This document shows, in pieces, positions 1 to 8,103 of a DNA stretch of 10,933 nt; position 1 is the first letter of the stretch; every line of letters starts with the position of its first letter. Below the pieces are notes generated by a model. It was given only the letters and a program-made list of their open reading frames with translations. It was not told where the DNA came from and searched no databases. A program made the position numbers and the translations under genes. This DNA comes from Bacteroidales bacterium (lineage in GTDB: Bacteria > Bacteroidota > Bacteroidia > Bacteroidales > P3). Location of the stretch: assembly GCA_021443125.1 (NCBI GenBank), contig JABUUQ010000003.1, positions 1 to 10,933 on the forward strand, read 5' to 3'.

Positions 1-23
1 CTCTCATTACACATAATTTTTGG

Positions 24-54
24 AAGAGTCGGCATGTGAATGTCGGCTCTTTTT
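24..54 (+). terminator. Intrinsic terminator of the upstream locus
   Basis: The arms at 25-34 (AGAGTCGGCA) and 41-50 (TGTCGGCTCT) pair over ten base pairs, including two G-U pairs, around a six-base loop (TGTGAA). An A-T pair (24/51) can extend the stem, and a run of T residues follows directly at 50-54. This is a classic rho-independent terminator on the plus strand. It would separate transcription of whatever lies to the left from the operon starting at 212, so the operon needs its own promoter. The gene it terminates is outside the window. Confidence 0.8.
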
Positions 55-150
55 GCGCTTATCTATTCAGATAATTGCTAAATAAACATATAGTTTGTAC
101 TGAAAAATGGTGAGAAATCAACAAATAATGACAAAAAATCAAAATCAACT

Positions 151-181
151 AATGAGTCTTCACAATAAAAGCGTAAATTTG
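151..181 (+). promoter_or_regulatory. Candidate Bacteroidota-type promoter of the operon
   Basis: TAAATTTG at 174-181 is an exact match to the TAnnTTTG -7 element of the Bacteroidota primary sigma factor. The expected -33 element (TTTG) is only weakly matched by AATG at 151-154, but the 19-base spacing is right. Transcription would then start around 186-190, leaving a leader of about 20-25 bases before the ATG at 212. It is the only exact -7 match I found between the upstream terminator and the first gene. Position and motif are seen; use as a promoter is inferred. Confidence 0.5.
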
Positions 182-211
182 CCGTTATTATATAAACTAA
201 TTTGATGAACG

Positions 212-430
212 ATGAGCGATAACAAGACAGTCGAAAACCGAATAAAAGCCGTTCTTGCAGATAAGAAGCGGACTTGTGGTTGGTTGGCAAAAGAAACAGG
301 AAAGAGCGTAAATACTGTCTCCAGATGGTGTTCAAATAAATCTCAACCTTCTATACAACAGTTAGATGATATAGCGAAGGCTCTTGATGTGGACATCAGA
401 TTGCTCATCAAATCATCTAATGAACTGTGA
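212..430 (+). CDS. Cro/C1-type helix-turn-helix transcriptional regulator
   Basis: A 72-residue protein that is almost entirely one XRE/Cro-C1 DNA-binding domain. The helix-turn-helix spans about residues 20-42: the second helix contains GWLAKETG, then comes a turn, then the recognition helix SVNTVSRWCSNK. The region PSIQQLDDIAKALDVDI is the usual fourth helix and capping segment of the family. There is no effector-binding or dimerisation domain beyond this, so it probably acts as a small dimeric repressor or activator. It is the first gene of the operon, with sspB beginning two bases after its stop codon, so it is made together with the modification genes and plausibly controls their promoter at 151-181. 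The ATG at 212 is the first in-frame start that keeps the whole domain; no Shine-Dalgarno precedes it. The fold is clear; autoregulation is inference. Confidence 0.88.
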   Translation: MSDNKTVENRIKAVLADKKRTCGWLAKETGKSVNTVSRWCSNKSQPSIQQLDDIAKALDVDIRLLIKSSNEL

Positions 431-432
431 AT

Positions 433-1275
433 ATGAGATACAGCTTTTCTGGACATGAATCTTTTCACTGTAAGTCTCTTTGGTTAAAAAAGGGATTTGA
501 CTATTTGCGTAGTGAAAAATCATTTAATGATGCAGATTCTGTCGCACTACTTGGAGTTGGTAAAAATATGGTTGCTGGCATCCGTTTTTGGATGAAGGCT
601 TTTGGTCTCACTGAACTTGACAAGATTCAGCAGATTGCCACATACCTCTTTGATGATACGAATGGAAAAGACCCATATTGTGAAGATATAGCAACGCTGT
701 GGTTACTCCATTTCCAACTTGTAAATAATGGAATTGCAAGTATTTATTCTTTGGGCTTCACAGAATTCCAAAGGGAGCGAAAAGAGTTTGACAGAGAACA
801 ATTTCATTCTTTCATTAAGCGAAAATGTAGCGTTCCCGAACAAAAGAATGTGTACAACGAGAATACTGTAAAAAAAGACATCGGTGTATTCATTCAAAAC
901 TACGTTGCTCCAAAAGATCTAAAGCAGATAGAGAATTTTACATCATTGCTGATAGGACTAAACCTGATTTTAGACCTGGGAGATGGCAAGTATCGCTTTG
1001 CGGAGACAGATACATTTAGAGTTCCAGATGCCATACTTTTATACGCTCTCTTTGTCATAAAGGGTGATGACAAGGTCGTTTCATTTGACAAAATACAATA
1101 CCTGAGTTTGCTGTTTTGTATGCCTGTCAACAATTTGTTAGAGAGACTGATTGATTTGCAAGACAAATACTCCGATACTATCCACTATACGGATAATAGT
1201 GGTATAAGAAATGTGATATTTACAGAGGGTGTTGAAGCTTTTCAGCTCCTTAATTTATACTATAGCCAACAATGA
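433..1275 (+). CDS. sspB: SspB-like DUF4007 protein, DNA phosphorothioation nickase component
   Basis: A DUF4007 family protein of 280 residues. The N-terminal signature MRYSFSGHESFHCKSLWLKKG, the segment LGVGKNMVAGIRFWMKAFGL (about 40-59) and DPYCEDIATLWLLH (about 80-93) are the family's conserved blocks. In the Ssp system SspB is reported to nick one DNA strand so that sulfur can be put into the backbone, giving single-stranded phosphorothioates, in contrast to the double-stranded marks made by Dnd. No signal peptide or membrane segment is visible, so it should be cytoplasmic. I chose ATG 433, two bases after the regulator's stop, because it gives the usual DUF4007 N-terminus. A GTG at 427 overlapping that stop would add two residues and cannot be excluded. 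It overlaps sspC by four bases (ATGA at 1272-1275), suggesting translational coupling. The family call is firm; the role follows from sspC and sspD next to it. Confidence 0.88.
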   Translation: MRYSFSGHESFHCKSLWLKKGFDYLRSEKSFNDADSVALLGVGKNMVAGIRFWMKAFGLTELDKIQQIATYLFDDTNGKDPYCEDIATLWLLHFQLVNNGIASIYSLGFTEFQRERKEFDREQFHSFIKRKCSVPEQKNVYNENTVKKDIGVFIQNYVAPKDLKQIENFTSLLIGLNLILDLGDGKYRFAETDTFRVPDAILLYALFVIKGDDKVVSFDKIQYLSLLFCMPVNNLLERLIDLQDKYSDTIHYTDNSGIRNVIFTEGVEAFQLLNLYYSQQ

Positions 1276-4200
1276 AATACATACCTTCCATAAACATAGA
1301 GTACGGCATAGATGCAGATTTTGAGTATTTGGTAACACCAAATGCGGAGGCCGTCACTGGCAGTATGGTGGCGAGTTTTCACTCCGGCATACATTCTTTT
1401 TCCATCATAGGAACGTATGGTACTGGCAAATCAAGTTACCTCATGGCTCTTGAGCGTGATTTGATGCAAGGCACGTCCTTACTGGTGAAGAACAAGTCGG
1501 TGTTTGGTGATTTCAAAGGCTTTGATTGTTTGAATATTTTAGGTGATTATCAGTCACTTTCCAATCTCTTATCCGATAAATTAGGTTGTGGAAGAAGCGA
1601 TGACAACAAAAACATATTTACGTTCCTAACGAATCGTTATAATGCTGCGAAAAAGGAAGGTAAGATGATGTTCATCGTTATTGACGAATTTGGAAAAGTA
1701 CTTGAACATGCTGCCAAAAACAATCCAGAAAAGGAATTATATTTCTTGCAACGACTTGCTGAATTTGTCAATGTACCAACTCGCAATATCATTCTGCTAA
1801 CTACCCTACACCAGAATTTTGGAGCCTATGCATACAAATTGTCCGAATCTCAAAAGAGCGAGTGGACTAAGGTTAAAGGTCGCTATAAGGAATTGGTATT
1901 TAGTGAACCTGTAGAGCAGCTATTGTATTTGGCATCAGAGCAGATAGCATCTTCAAAGGTCAAAAAAGACAGAGCCTCAATAAAGGAACTATTAAGTTTC
2001 GCTCAAAAAACGAAGTTCGTTTCTGAATCACTGAAGGTGGAAACTGTAGAGAACCTTTATCCTTTGGACGCATTCTCTGCTATGGCTATTACAAAGGCCA
2101 TACAAAAATATGGACAGAATGAGCGTACCTTGTTCTCTTTCCTCACAGCCCAAGGCGATGGCACTTTATCGGCTTTTACTCCCAAGACAAAGGAAACGTA
2201 CAATCTTTCGTATGTGTATGATTATCTCATATACAACTTCTACACAGCCTTGTCTGAAGTGAATGCCGACTCGACTAATTGGACGGCAATGCGTGTTGCA
2301 CTCGAAAGGGTTGGAAGTGGAACCATTAAACCAGAGTACATTGTAGATGCTGAAAAGTTGGTGAAAACTATCGGCTTACTTAATTTGTTTGGTACTGCTT
2401 CTACGTCTATTTCAAAAGAACTGCTTATTTATTACTCAAAAGAAGCATTGAATATAGCAGATACTTCCAAAATCCTTGATATTCTTTCAGCTCAAAAAAT
2501 CATTCGATACGCAGCATACAAATCATCATATATCCTGTTCGAGGGTACTGATATTGATATTGAGGATGAGTTGTACAAGGCTGGAAGTATAGTGCCAGTA
2601 CCAAATGCTAATGTCGCCGACCTGTTGCCATATATTAACCAAAAGGCTGTGGCTGTTTCTGAAGAGTATTACATAAACGGCACACCTCGGTACTTTGAGT
2701 TTGTCGCAAGAAATGAGCCTGAGGTAATGAAGCCACAAGGGGAAATTGATGGTTATATTCAAATGATTTTCCCTCTGGAAAACGGAATAATGGCACAAAC
2801 CTCACGAATGTCAAGTGAGTGTGATTCAGCTATACTATTTGTAGTTTTCAACAATGTTGAAGACATTTGCAAACATCTTTATGAGATACAAAAGCTTAAT
2901 TACCTGCTTGATAATGTCGTATTAGAAGATCGGGTTGCGAAAAGAGAAGTCCAGAATCTGGTTCGTCATGAGCAAGCTTTGCTTAATAAAGCCATCAACG
3001 ACTCCCTTATCTCTGACTTGGATAATACTACATGGTTCTTTAAGGGAGAAGCATTGCCGGTGAAGAATTATCGCGCCTTCAACAAATTGTTGTCACGAGT
3101 ATGCCATGAGATTTATCCCGATACACCTATCCTTCGGAATGAGCTTTTCAATAGACAGAAACTGAGTTCCGCTATTTCCCTCGCAAGAGTAAAACTCCTT
3201 GATGCTATGCTTGACTATAGCGATAAGGAGGACTTTGGTTTTGATAAGACAACTTGCCCTCCAGAAAAGGCAATCTATTACACAATATTCAAAAACACAG
3301 GCATCCATAGAAGGGACGAACATGGTATTTATGTATTGGGCGCGCCTCAAAATGACTCCATAAAAGGATTGTGGGATGCTTGTGAAAGCTTTGTGAAATC
3401 AACAACAGAAAAGCCTCGAAGAGTAAGTGAACTGATTAAGGTTTTAAGGTCTCAACCATTGAAACTCAAACAAGGTGTTATTGACTTCTGGCTTCCAATA
3501 TATCTCTATATCAAGCAGCAAGACTTCGCTATGTACACTGCGAATGGGTCATTTGTGATGAATGTAAATAGAGAGGTTTTTGAACTACTCCAAAAGAAAC
3601 CAGCAGACTTTTCTATCAAAGCATTCAATGTTAGTGGAGTGAAGGTAGAGTTCTTCAAGAAATATAGATTATTCCTTCGTAAAGAATCTGATACTCAACT
3701 TACATCCGCATCATTCCTGGAAACTTTCAAGCCGTTCCTACAGTTCTACCGTAGTCTGAATGAGTATGCCAAACATACGAGAAAATTTGAGAATAGCACA
3801 ACTGCTAAATTCAGGGATGTCCTTGCCAATGCGAAAGACCCAGAAAAGGCTTTCTTCGAGGATTTACCAGAGGCTTTAGGGTATAAGGAGACTTCTCTAA
3901 CCAAGAGCAATGACTTTGTTGAACAATATCTTTCACTGATTAAGCAAGCTGTACATGAGCTTAATGTCTGCTATGACAATCTAATAGACAGGATAGAAAG
4001 CAGCGTCATTGACAAGATGTCTTTACCTGTTGACTATGATGAATATAAGAGAATACTGGAGAACAGATATAAAGGGGTAAAGAAACATTTGCTTACAACG
4101 AAATGTAGAACATTCTTTGACAGAGTGCTTGCTGTTTCTGAATCAAAAAAAGAGTTCTATGAAAAGATAGCAAACGTGATTCTCGACAGGAAATTGTCCC

Positions 4201-4490
4201 AGATGCAAGATAGGGAAGAAGAACATTTGATTGATAATCTGATATTCCTATTCCAAGAACTTGATAGGTATGTTTCTATCTCATCTGTGGAGAATGAAAA
4301 GGATGAAGTATTCAACTTTGAAATCGCATCAAACAAGAAACATATATCTCGTTCTCAAACATATCGTTTGCCAGAGAAGCAATTAGGCAAGGCAAATGAA
4401 ATTAAAAAGTCGATAGATGCACTGCTTACAGGGGATAAGAACCTCGATGTATGTGTGTTGTTGAAGGTGTTAAACGAAAAATTGTCGTAG
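1272..4490 (+). CDS. sspC: SspC-like large P-loop ATPase
   Basis: A 1072-residue ATPase. Walker A is GTYGTGKS (about residues 47-54), Walker B is in MFIVIDEF (about 133-140) with the Asp-Glu pair, and ILLTTLHQNF (about 174-183) fits a sensor strand, so the nucleotide-binding domain fills roughly the first 250 residues. The rest is a long, mostly helical body. Near residues 725-800, the stretch around LKQGVIDFWLPIYLYI and GSFVMNVNREVFELL resembles a helical/winged segment found in other large defence ATPases of the BrxC/PglY kind; that similarity is from memory. In Ssp systems the ATPase SspC is needed for phosphorothioation together with SspB and SspD. Its start overlaps the stop of sspB (ATGA), and sspD follows two bases after its stop. 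Size, position and P-loop all fit SspC; BrxC-type ATPase is the alternative on sequence alone, but no other BREX gene is present. Confidence 0.85.
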   Translation: MKYIPSINIEYGIDADFEYLVTPNAEAVTGSMVASFHSGIHSFSIIGTYGTGKSSYLMALERDLMQGTSLLVKNKSVFGDFKGFDCLNILGDYQSLSNLLSDKLGCGRSDDNKNIFTFLTNRYNAAKKEGKMMFIVIDEFGKVLEHAAKNNPEKELYFLQRLAEFVNVPTRNIILLTTLHQNFGAYAYKLSESQKSEWTKVKGRYKELVFSEPVEQLLYLASEQIASSKVKKDRASIKELLSFAQKTKFVSESLKVETVENLYPLDAFSAMAITKAIQKYGQNERTLFSFLTAQGDGTLSAFTPKTKETYNLSYVYDYLIYNFYTALSEVNADSTNWTAMRVALERVGSGTIKPEYIVDAEKLVKTIGLLNLFGTASTSISKELLIYYSKEALNIADTSKILDILSAQKIIRYAAYKSSYILFEGTDIDIEDELYKAGSIVPVPNANVADLLPYINQKAVAVSEEYYINGTPRYFEFVARNEPEVMKPQGEIDGYIQMIFPLENGIMAQTSRMSSECDSAILFVVFNNVEDICKHLYEIQKLNYLLDNVVLEDRVAKREVQNLVRHEQALLNKAINDSLISDLDNTTWFFKGEALPVKNYRAFNKLLSRVCHEIYPDTPILRNELFNRQKLSSAISLARVKLLDAMLDYSDKEDFGFDKTTCPPEKAIYYTIFKNTGIHRRDEHGIYVLGAPQNDSIKGLWDACESFVKSTTEKPRRVSELIKVLRSQPLKLKQGVIDFWLPIYLYIKQQDFAMYTANGSFVMNVNREVFELLQKKPADFSIKAFNVSGVKVEFFKKYRLFLRKESDTQLTSASFLETFKPFLQFYRSLNEYAKHTRKFENSTTAKFRDVLANAKDPEKAFFEDLPEALGYKETSLTKSNDFVEQYLSLIKQAVHELNVCYDNLIDRIESSVIDKMSLPVDYDEYKRILENRYKGVKKHLLTTKCRTFFDRVLAVSESKKEFYEKIANVILDRKLSQMQDREEEHLIDNLIFLFQELDRYVSISSVENEKDEVFNFEIASNKKHISRSQTYRLPEKQLGKANEIKKSIDALLTGDKNLDVCVLLKVLNEKLS

Positions 4491-4492
4491 AT

Positions 4493-5590
4493 ATGGTAAG
4501 GCAAATCTTAGGAATATCAGGCGGAAAAGATAGTGCAGCTTTAGCAATCTATCTTAAAAACAAATACCCGGAGCTCAAGTTGGAATACTACAATTCAGAT
4601 ACAGGCTGCGAGTTAGAGGAAACCAATATCCTTATAAGCCGTTTAGACTCATACTTGGGAGGTATCACTATGCTTAGAGCTGCAGAAGGTAGTCCTGAAC
4701 CAACCCCATTTGAGCATTTCCTGAAGGCTTCTGGAAACTTTCTGCCTTCTCCGCAGGCAAGATGGTGCACACAGAAGATGAAATTGGCAGAAATGGAGAA
4801 GTTTGTCGGAGATGAACCGACAATCTCTTATGTCGGCATCCGTGGTGATGAAGATCGAGAAGGTTATATCTCAACAAAACCAAACATCCAGGCAATCTTC
4901 CCATTCAGACGCAATATATGGAGTCTGGATGTAATCCATCGTTTCTTTGAAAACAAAAACGCTGAATGTGTTGCTGAAATTTACAGACAAATCTGTCCAG
5001 AAGATATTCTTGAAGAAGCATTGAAAGTTATTGAGACTCCTCTTACAAAGAAATTTTACTATAGTAAGAAACTCAACGCTTTGCTTGATTTAGATGTGAA
5101 GATATTTAATAAGGCCGTTTTTGGGTTCCTTAAAACCACTGATTTGCCAGTTGGCAAGTTGGATTATTTTCCACTTGTGGATAACGATGATGTGCTTGTT
5201 AAAGCGGACATATTTGCCATCTTAGAAGACAGCGGAGTCGGTGTTCCGGCTTATTATAAACCAATTGAATTTGAAGTTGATGGCAAAATTGGCACATATT
5301 CTCGTAGCCGTTCTGGGTGTTATTTCTGTTTTTTTCAACAAAAGATAGAGTGGATTTGGTTATACGAACAACATCCTGATTTGTTTAACAAGGCTATGGA
5401 GTTTGAAAAAGACGGATACACTTGGAATCAAGGTGAAAGTCTGGAGGAACTAATTAAGCCTGAAAGGGTAAGGCAAATTAAACTTGATGCCATAAAGAAG
5501 CAAGAGGCCAAGAAGAAGTGTGGTAATGGCACCTTGGTTGGAATGCTCGGTGATGATGACGAAATAATGTGTGCTAACTGCTTTATTTGA
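4493..5590 (+). CDS. sspD: SspD-like PP-loop ATP pyrophosphatase (PAPS reductase/DndC family) for DNA sulfuration
   Basis: A 365-residue member of the adenosine-phosphosulfate/PAPS reductase-like family to which DndC and SspD belong. The PP-loop SGGKDS (residues 9-14) binds ATP and would activate the DNA backbone by adenylation before sulfur is transferred. ARWCTQKMK (Cys92) and GIRGDEDREGY (about 115-125) are typical of this family. Further cysteines form SGCYFC (276/279) and, near the end, Cys343 and CANC (360/363); some could hold an iron-sulfur cluster, as reported for DndC. About 115 residues between the core blocks (roughly 145-260) form an insert. I chose ATG 4493, two bases after the sspC stop, because it puts the PP-loop close to the N-terminus as usual. 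An upstream ATG at 4451 would add 14 residues encoded inside sspC and is less likely. The sulfur donor desulfurase (SspA) is not in the window. Confidence 0.88.
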   Translation: MVRQILGISGGKDSAALAIYLKNKYPELKLEYYNSDTGCELEETNILISRLDSYLGGITMLRAAEGSPEPTPFEHFLKASGNFLPSPQARWCTQKMKLAEMEKFVGDEPTISYVGIRGDEDREGYISTKPNIQAIFPFRRNIWSLDVIHRFFENKNAECVAEIYRQICPEDILEEALKVIETPLTKKFYYSKKLNALLDLDVKIFNKAVFGFLKTTDLPVGKLDYFPLVDNDDVLVKADIFAILEDSGVGVPAYYKPIEFEVDGKIGTYSRSRSGCYFCFFQQKIEWIWLYEQHPDLFNKAMEFEKDGYTWNQGESLEELIKPERVRQIKLDAIKKQEAKKKCGNGTLVGMLGDDDEIMCANCFI

Positions 5591-5592
5591 TT

Positions 5593-7863
5593 ATGCTTAA
5601 AGAAGTAACATATCCACCCCATAGGAGGTTCAAGTCTCGTACAGAGTGGGAGCCAATTGGCTTCTTCTCGGATTGTCTTTGCAATTCAACGAAATTTGAT
5701 TTGATGCTGGGCTTCTTTTCATCTTCTGCAATCAATGTATTGGCAGATGGATTTGCGTCATTTCTTTATAACGGAGGTCAAATGAACTTGATTATAAATG
5801 ACATTTTGACCGAACAAGATAAAGATGCTATTTCAAAAGGTGAAAACGATAAACCTATTCCGTATTTTAATATTGAAAATCTTGAGCAGTTAAAGAACAC
5901 TCTTTCTGAGCGAGATGTGCACTTTTTTGAGTGCCTTTCGTGGCTTATCCGCAATAAACGCCTTCAAATTAAGATTATAGCACCAAAAGTTGGAGTTGGT
6001 ATTTCTCACACTAAAACAGGCGTGTTTTCTGATGGCGTAAATAGTGTAGGCTTTGATGGATCATGTAATTTTTCTCGTTCCGCGCTAATAGATAATATCG
6101 AGAGTTTTACTGTGTTCTGTGATTGGGATGGTAATACGGCTGTTGCTACTATCAATGAGATTAAAAACGAATTTGAACTCACTTTTAGTGGGAAAGACGA
6201 AAATGTCATTATAGTAGCTGCTGACAATTTGAAAACTCGTATTAATGATTTGTTCAAGAATAAAGAATTGAAAGATTTGTTGGAAGATGAATATAGGTTC
6301 ATTCAACAGGATCTTTCTAATACGACACTTCCGAAATCAGTCATTAAAGCTCTGGACAAGGCAAAAAATAAAGTGGAGGCTGAAATTGAAAAAGTAAAAA
6401 CTGAAGGAGAGAAATTGCCGCAAGTTGACTTAGGTAAACCTCGCTTTCCTTATGAAACAGGTCCAAGAGAATATCAGCAACAAGCCTTTGATAATTGGAA
6501 GAACAATAAACAAAAAGGGTTGTTTGCTATGGCAACAGGAACAGGAAAAACTATCACGTCTTTGAACTGTTTGCTTGAGATCTACAAAAAATTGGGATAT
6601 TATAAGGCCATCATACTTGTTCCAACGATTACTCTTGTTGAGCAATGGGAGATTGAATGTAGAAAATTCAAATTCAGCACGATAATTAAAGTCTGCTCAA
6701 AATATAATAATTGGAAGTCCGATGTCGCAAATCTGCGGTTGCTGGAAATGACTGATGCTGACAATAAATTGTCCTACATCATAATATCAACATACGCCTC
6801 TTTTGTTCGCTCTAATGTCTTTTTGGAATTGAACCAGTTCCCAAAAAACAAATTGTTGCTCATTGCAGATGAGGCACACAACATGGGCGGTGGTTTGATG
6901 TCTCAAAGGCTGAAGGACATAAAGTACTTACGTAGAATAGGTCTGTCAGCGACTCCTGAACGTCAGTTTGATGAAAGTGGAAACCGTAAATTAATGGATT
7001 TCTTCGGATGTGTTGATAATTACACATTTGAATACTCTATGGCAGAAGCCATAGAAAATGGAGCATTGTGTCGTTATTACTATTATCCTCATATAGTAAA
7101 ACTCACGGACAACGAAATGGCTGAATATGTTGAAATCTCAAAAAAGATTGTCAAGATAATGGGGTTCAGCGATTCTGATAGTCAGGAAAGGTTGAAAATG
7201 CTTCTGCTAAAACGAAAACGCATAATTCACAAAGCCGCCAACAAATTGGAAGTATTTCAAGAGATTGTGCGACAGAGAATAACTGATAAGGGAAACTTAA
7301 AATACACGCTGATTTATGTCCCAGAGGGCAACAGGCCGGATAATTTCGAAGCAGATATATTTGAACATACTGATATTATTGCCTCAGATCCAGACACTGA
7401 GCACTTGATTGATGATTTTACACGTATAGTTCGCGATATGGATTCGCATATTGTGGTGCGACAATTCACTTCTGAGTCAAAGGATCGTGATGCCATGCTA
7501 AAGGGGTTCGCAGATGGAAGTATCGATGTTCTTACATCTATGAAATGTTTAGACGAAGGTGTTGATGTGCCTCGTAGTGAATTGGCGATATTCTGCGCAA
7601 GTACAGGTAATCCTCGACAATTCATTCAACGCCGTGGACGTGTACTTAGAACTCACAAAGACAAGAAATTTGCTATCATTCATGATCTGATAGTTATTCC
7701 GGACAATGTCTTTGATGAGGAATGCTACGCATTAGAGAAAAGCCTCGTGCAAAGTGAATTGAGACGAGTTAGAGATTTTGCCTTGTTGTCTGAGAACTTA
7801 AATGATACAGACAATGAGCTAAATGAAGTTTTGAATCATTATAATTTATCCATTTTTAATTAA
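5593..7863 (+). CDS. Phospholipase D nuclease fused to DEAH-box superfamily 2 helicase (candidate SspFGH-type effector)
   Basis: A 756-residue two-domain protein. The N-terminal part (about 1-190) is a phospholipase D-like nuclease with one HxK motif (His139, Lys141) and the downstream GSCNFS (156-161) that completes the active site in this superfamily. After a charged, probably coiled linker (about 230-275) comes a superfamily 2 helicase: PREYQQQAF before motif I, Walker A ATGTGKT (314-320), DEAH (426-429), SATP (452-455) and QRRGR (679-683) are all intact. One PLD motif per chain means it should dimerise to cut DNA. It would translocate on or open DNA and cleave it. The start is ATG 5593, two bases after the sspD stop; a TTG at 5587 overlapping that stop is less likely. 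Coming right after sspBCD, it is probably the restriction helicase of an sspBCD-sspFGH cassette; I cannot fix which letter it carries. The domains are certain; its role is inferred. Confidence 0.88.
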   Translation: MLKEVTYPPHRRFKSRTEWEPIGFFSDCLCNSTKFDLMLGFFSSSAINVLADGFASFLYNGGQMNLIINDILTEQDKDAISKGENDKPIPYFNIENLEQLKNTLSERDVHFFECLSWLIRNKRLQIKIIAPKVGVGISHTKTGVFSDGVNSVGFDGSCNFSRSALIDNIESFTVFCDWDGNTAVATINEIKNEFELTFSGKDENVIIVAADNLKTRINDLFKNKELKDLLEDEYRFIQQDLSNTTLPKSVIKALDKAKNKVEAEIEKVKTEGEKLPQVDLGKPRFPYETGPREYQQQAFDNWKNNKQKGLFAMATGTGKTITSLNCLLEIYKKLGYYKAIILVPTITLVEQWEIECRKFKFSTIIKVCSKYNNWKSDVANLRLLEMTDADNKLSYIIISTYASFVRSNVFLELNQFPKNKLLLIADEAHNMGGGLMSQRLKDIKYLRRIGLSATPERQFDESGNRKLMDFFGCVDNYTFEYSMAEAIENGALCRYYYYPHIVKLTDNEMAEYVEISKKIVKIMGFSDSDSQERLKMLLLKRKRIIHKAANKLEVFQEIVRQRITDKGNLKYTLIYVPEGNRPDNFEADIFEHTDIIASDPDTEHLIDDFTRIVRDMDSHIVVRQFTSESKDRDAMLKGFADGSIDVLTSMKCLDEGVDVPRSELAIFCASTGNPRQFIQRRGRVLRTHKDKKFAIIHDLIVIPDNVFDEECYALEKSLVQSELRRVRDFALLSENLNDTDNELNEVLNHYNLSIFN

Positions 7864-7869
7864 CATATT

Positions 7870-8103
7870 ATGAGCAGTTATATGACAAATGGTGACAAGA
7901 TTTTACAAGCTGTAATTGCTGATGAACAGCTTATTAAATTCTATGACTATGACCCCAACGATTACAGTTCGCTAACAGACGCATTGGAATCCGATGTGCC
8001 TGTGATTCGTGCTATTGCTCAAATCATTAACGGAAATGAGCAAAAGGCTACCGAAAGAGAAATCTATAACGAAGTAAGTAATTTTCTAAAATCAAATATA
8101 TGA
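7870..8103 (+). CDS. Small protein of unknown function between the helicase and the SMC ATPase
   Basis: A 77-residue, acidic, soluble protein with no motif I recognise. It looks mostly helical, in two or three segments: around DKILQAVIADEQLIKFY (about 9-25), DALESDVPVIRAIAQII (about 37-53) and TEREIYNEVSNFLK (about 61-74). There is no cysteine, no membrane segment and no signal peptide. It is real rather than chance: it starts six bases after the helicase stop and its own stop overlaps the start codon of the SMC gene (ATGA at 8100-8103), so the two are probably translationally coupled. The same short sequence, CATATT, precedes its ATG and that of the gene at 10278. It could be an adaptor or inhibitor joining helicase and ATPase, or the small member of an SspFGH-type module; this is inference from position only. 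Confidence 0.78.
   Translation: MSSYMTNGDKILQAVIADEQLIKFYDYDPNDYSSLTDALESDVPVIRAIAQIINGNEQKATEREIYNEVSNFLKSNI

Noticed and set aside
25..50. Possible tRNA or small RNA at the left edge
   Set aside because: The only structure is one hairpin followed by T residues; there is no anticodon arm, T-loop consensus or CCA-proximal acceptor stem.
78..335. Minus-strand open frame of 85 codons across the promoter region and regulator gene
   Set aside because: It covers the promoter region and lies opposite a clear helix-turn-helix gene; the translation is rich in Ser, Phe and Leu with no motif, as expected of a shadow frame.
3339..3346. GGCGCGCC, an eight-base GC-only palindrome in AT-rich DNA
   Set aside because: It lies inside the sspC reading frame coding ordinary residues, occurs once, and has no neighbouring repeat; best read as chance.
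1272..4490. BREX system, from the large BrxC-like ATPase
   Set aside because: No BrxA, PglX methyltransferase, PglZ phosphatase or BrxL/Lon-like gene is present, and neighbours are sulfur-modification genes.
4451..4492. Upstream ATG extending sspD by 14 residues into sspC
   Set aside because: The extra residues are coded within the end of sspC and push the PP-loop away from the N-terminus. ATG 4493 has the same two-base spacing seen at two other junctions.
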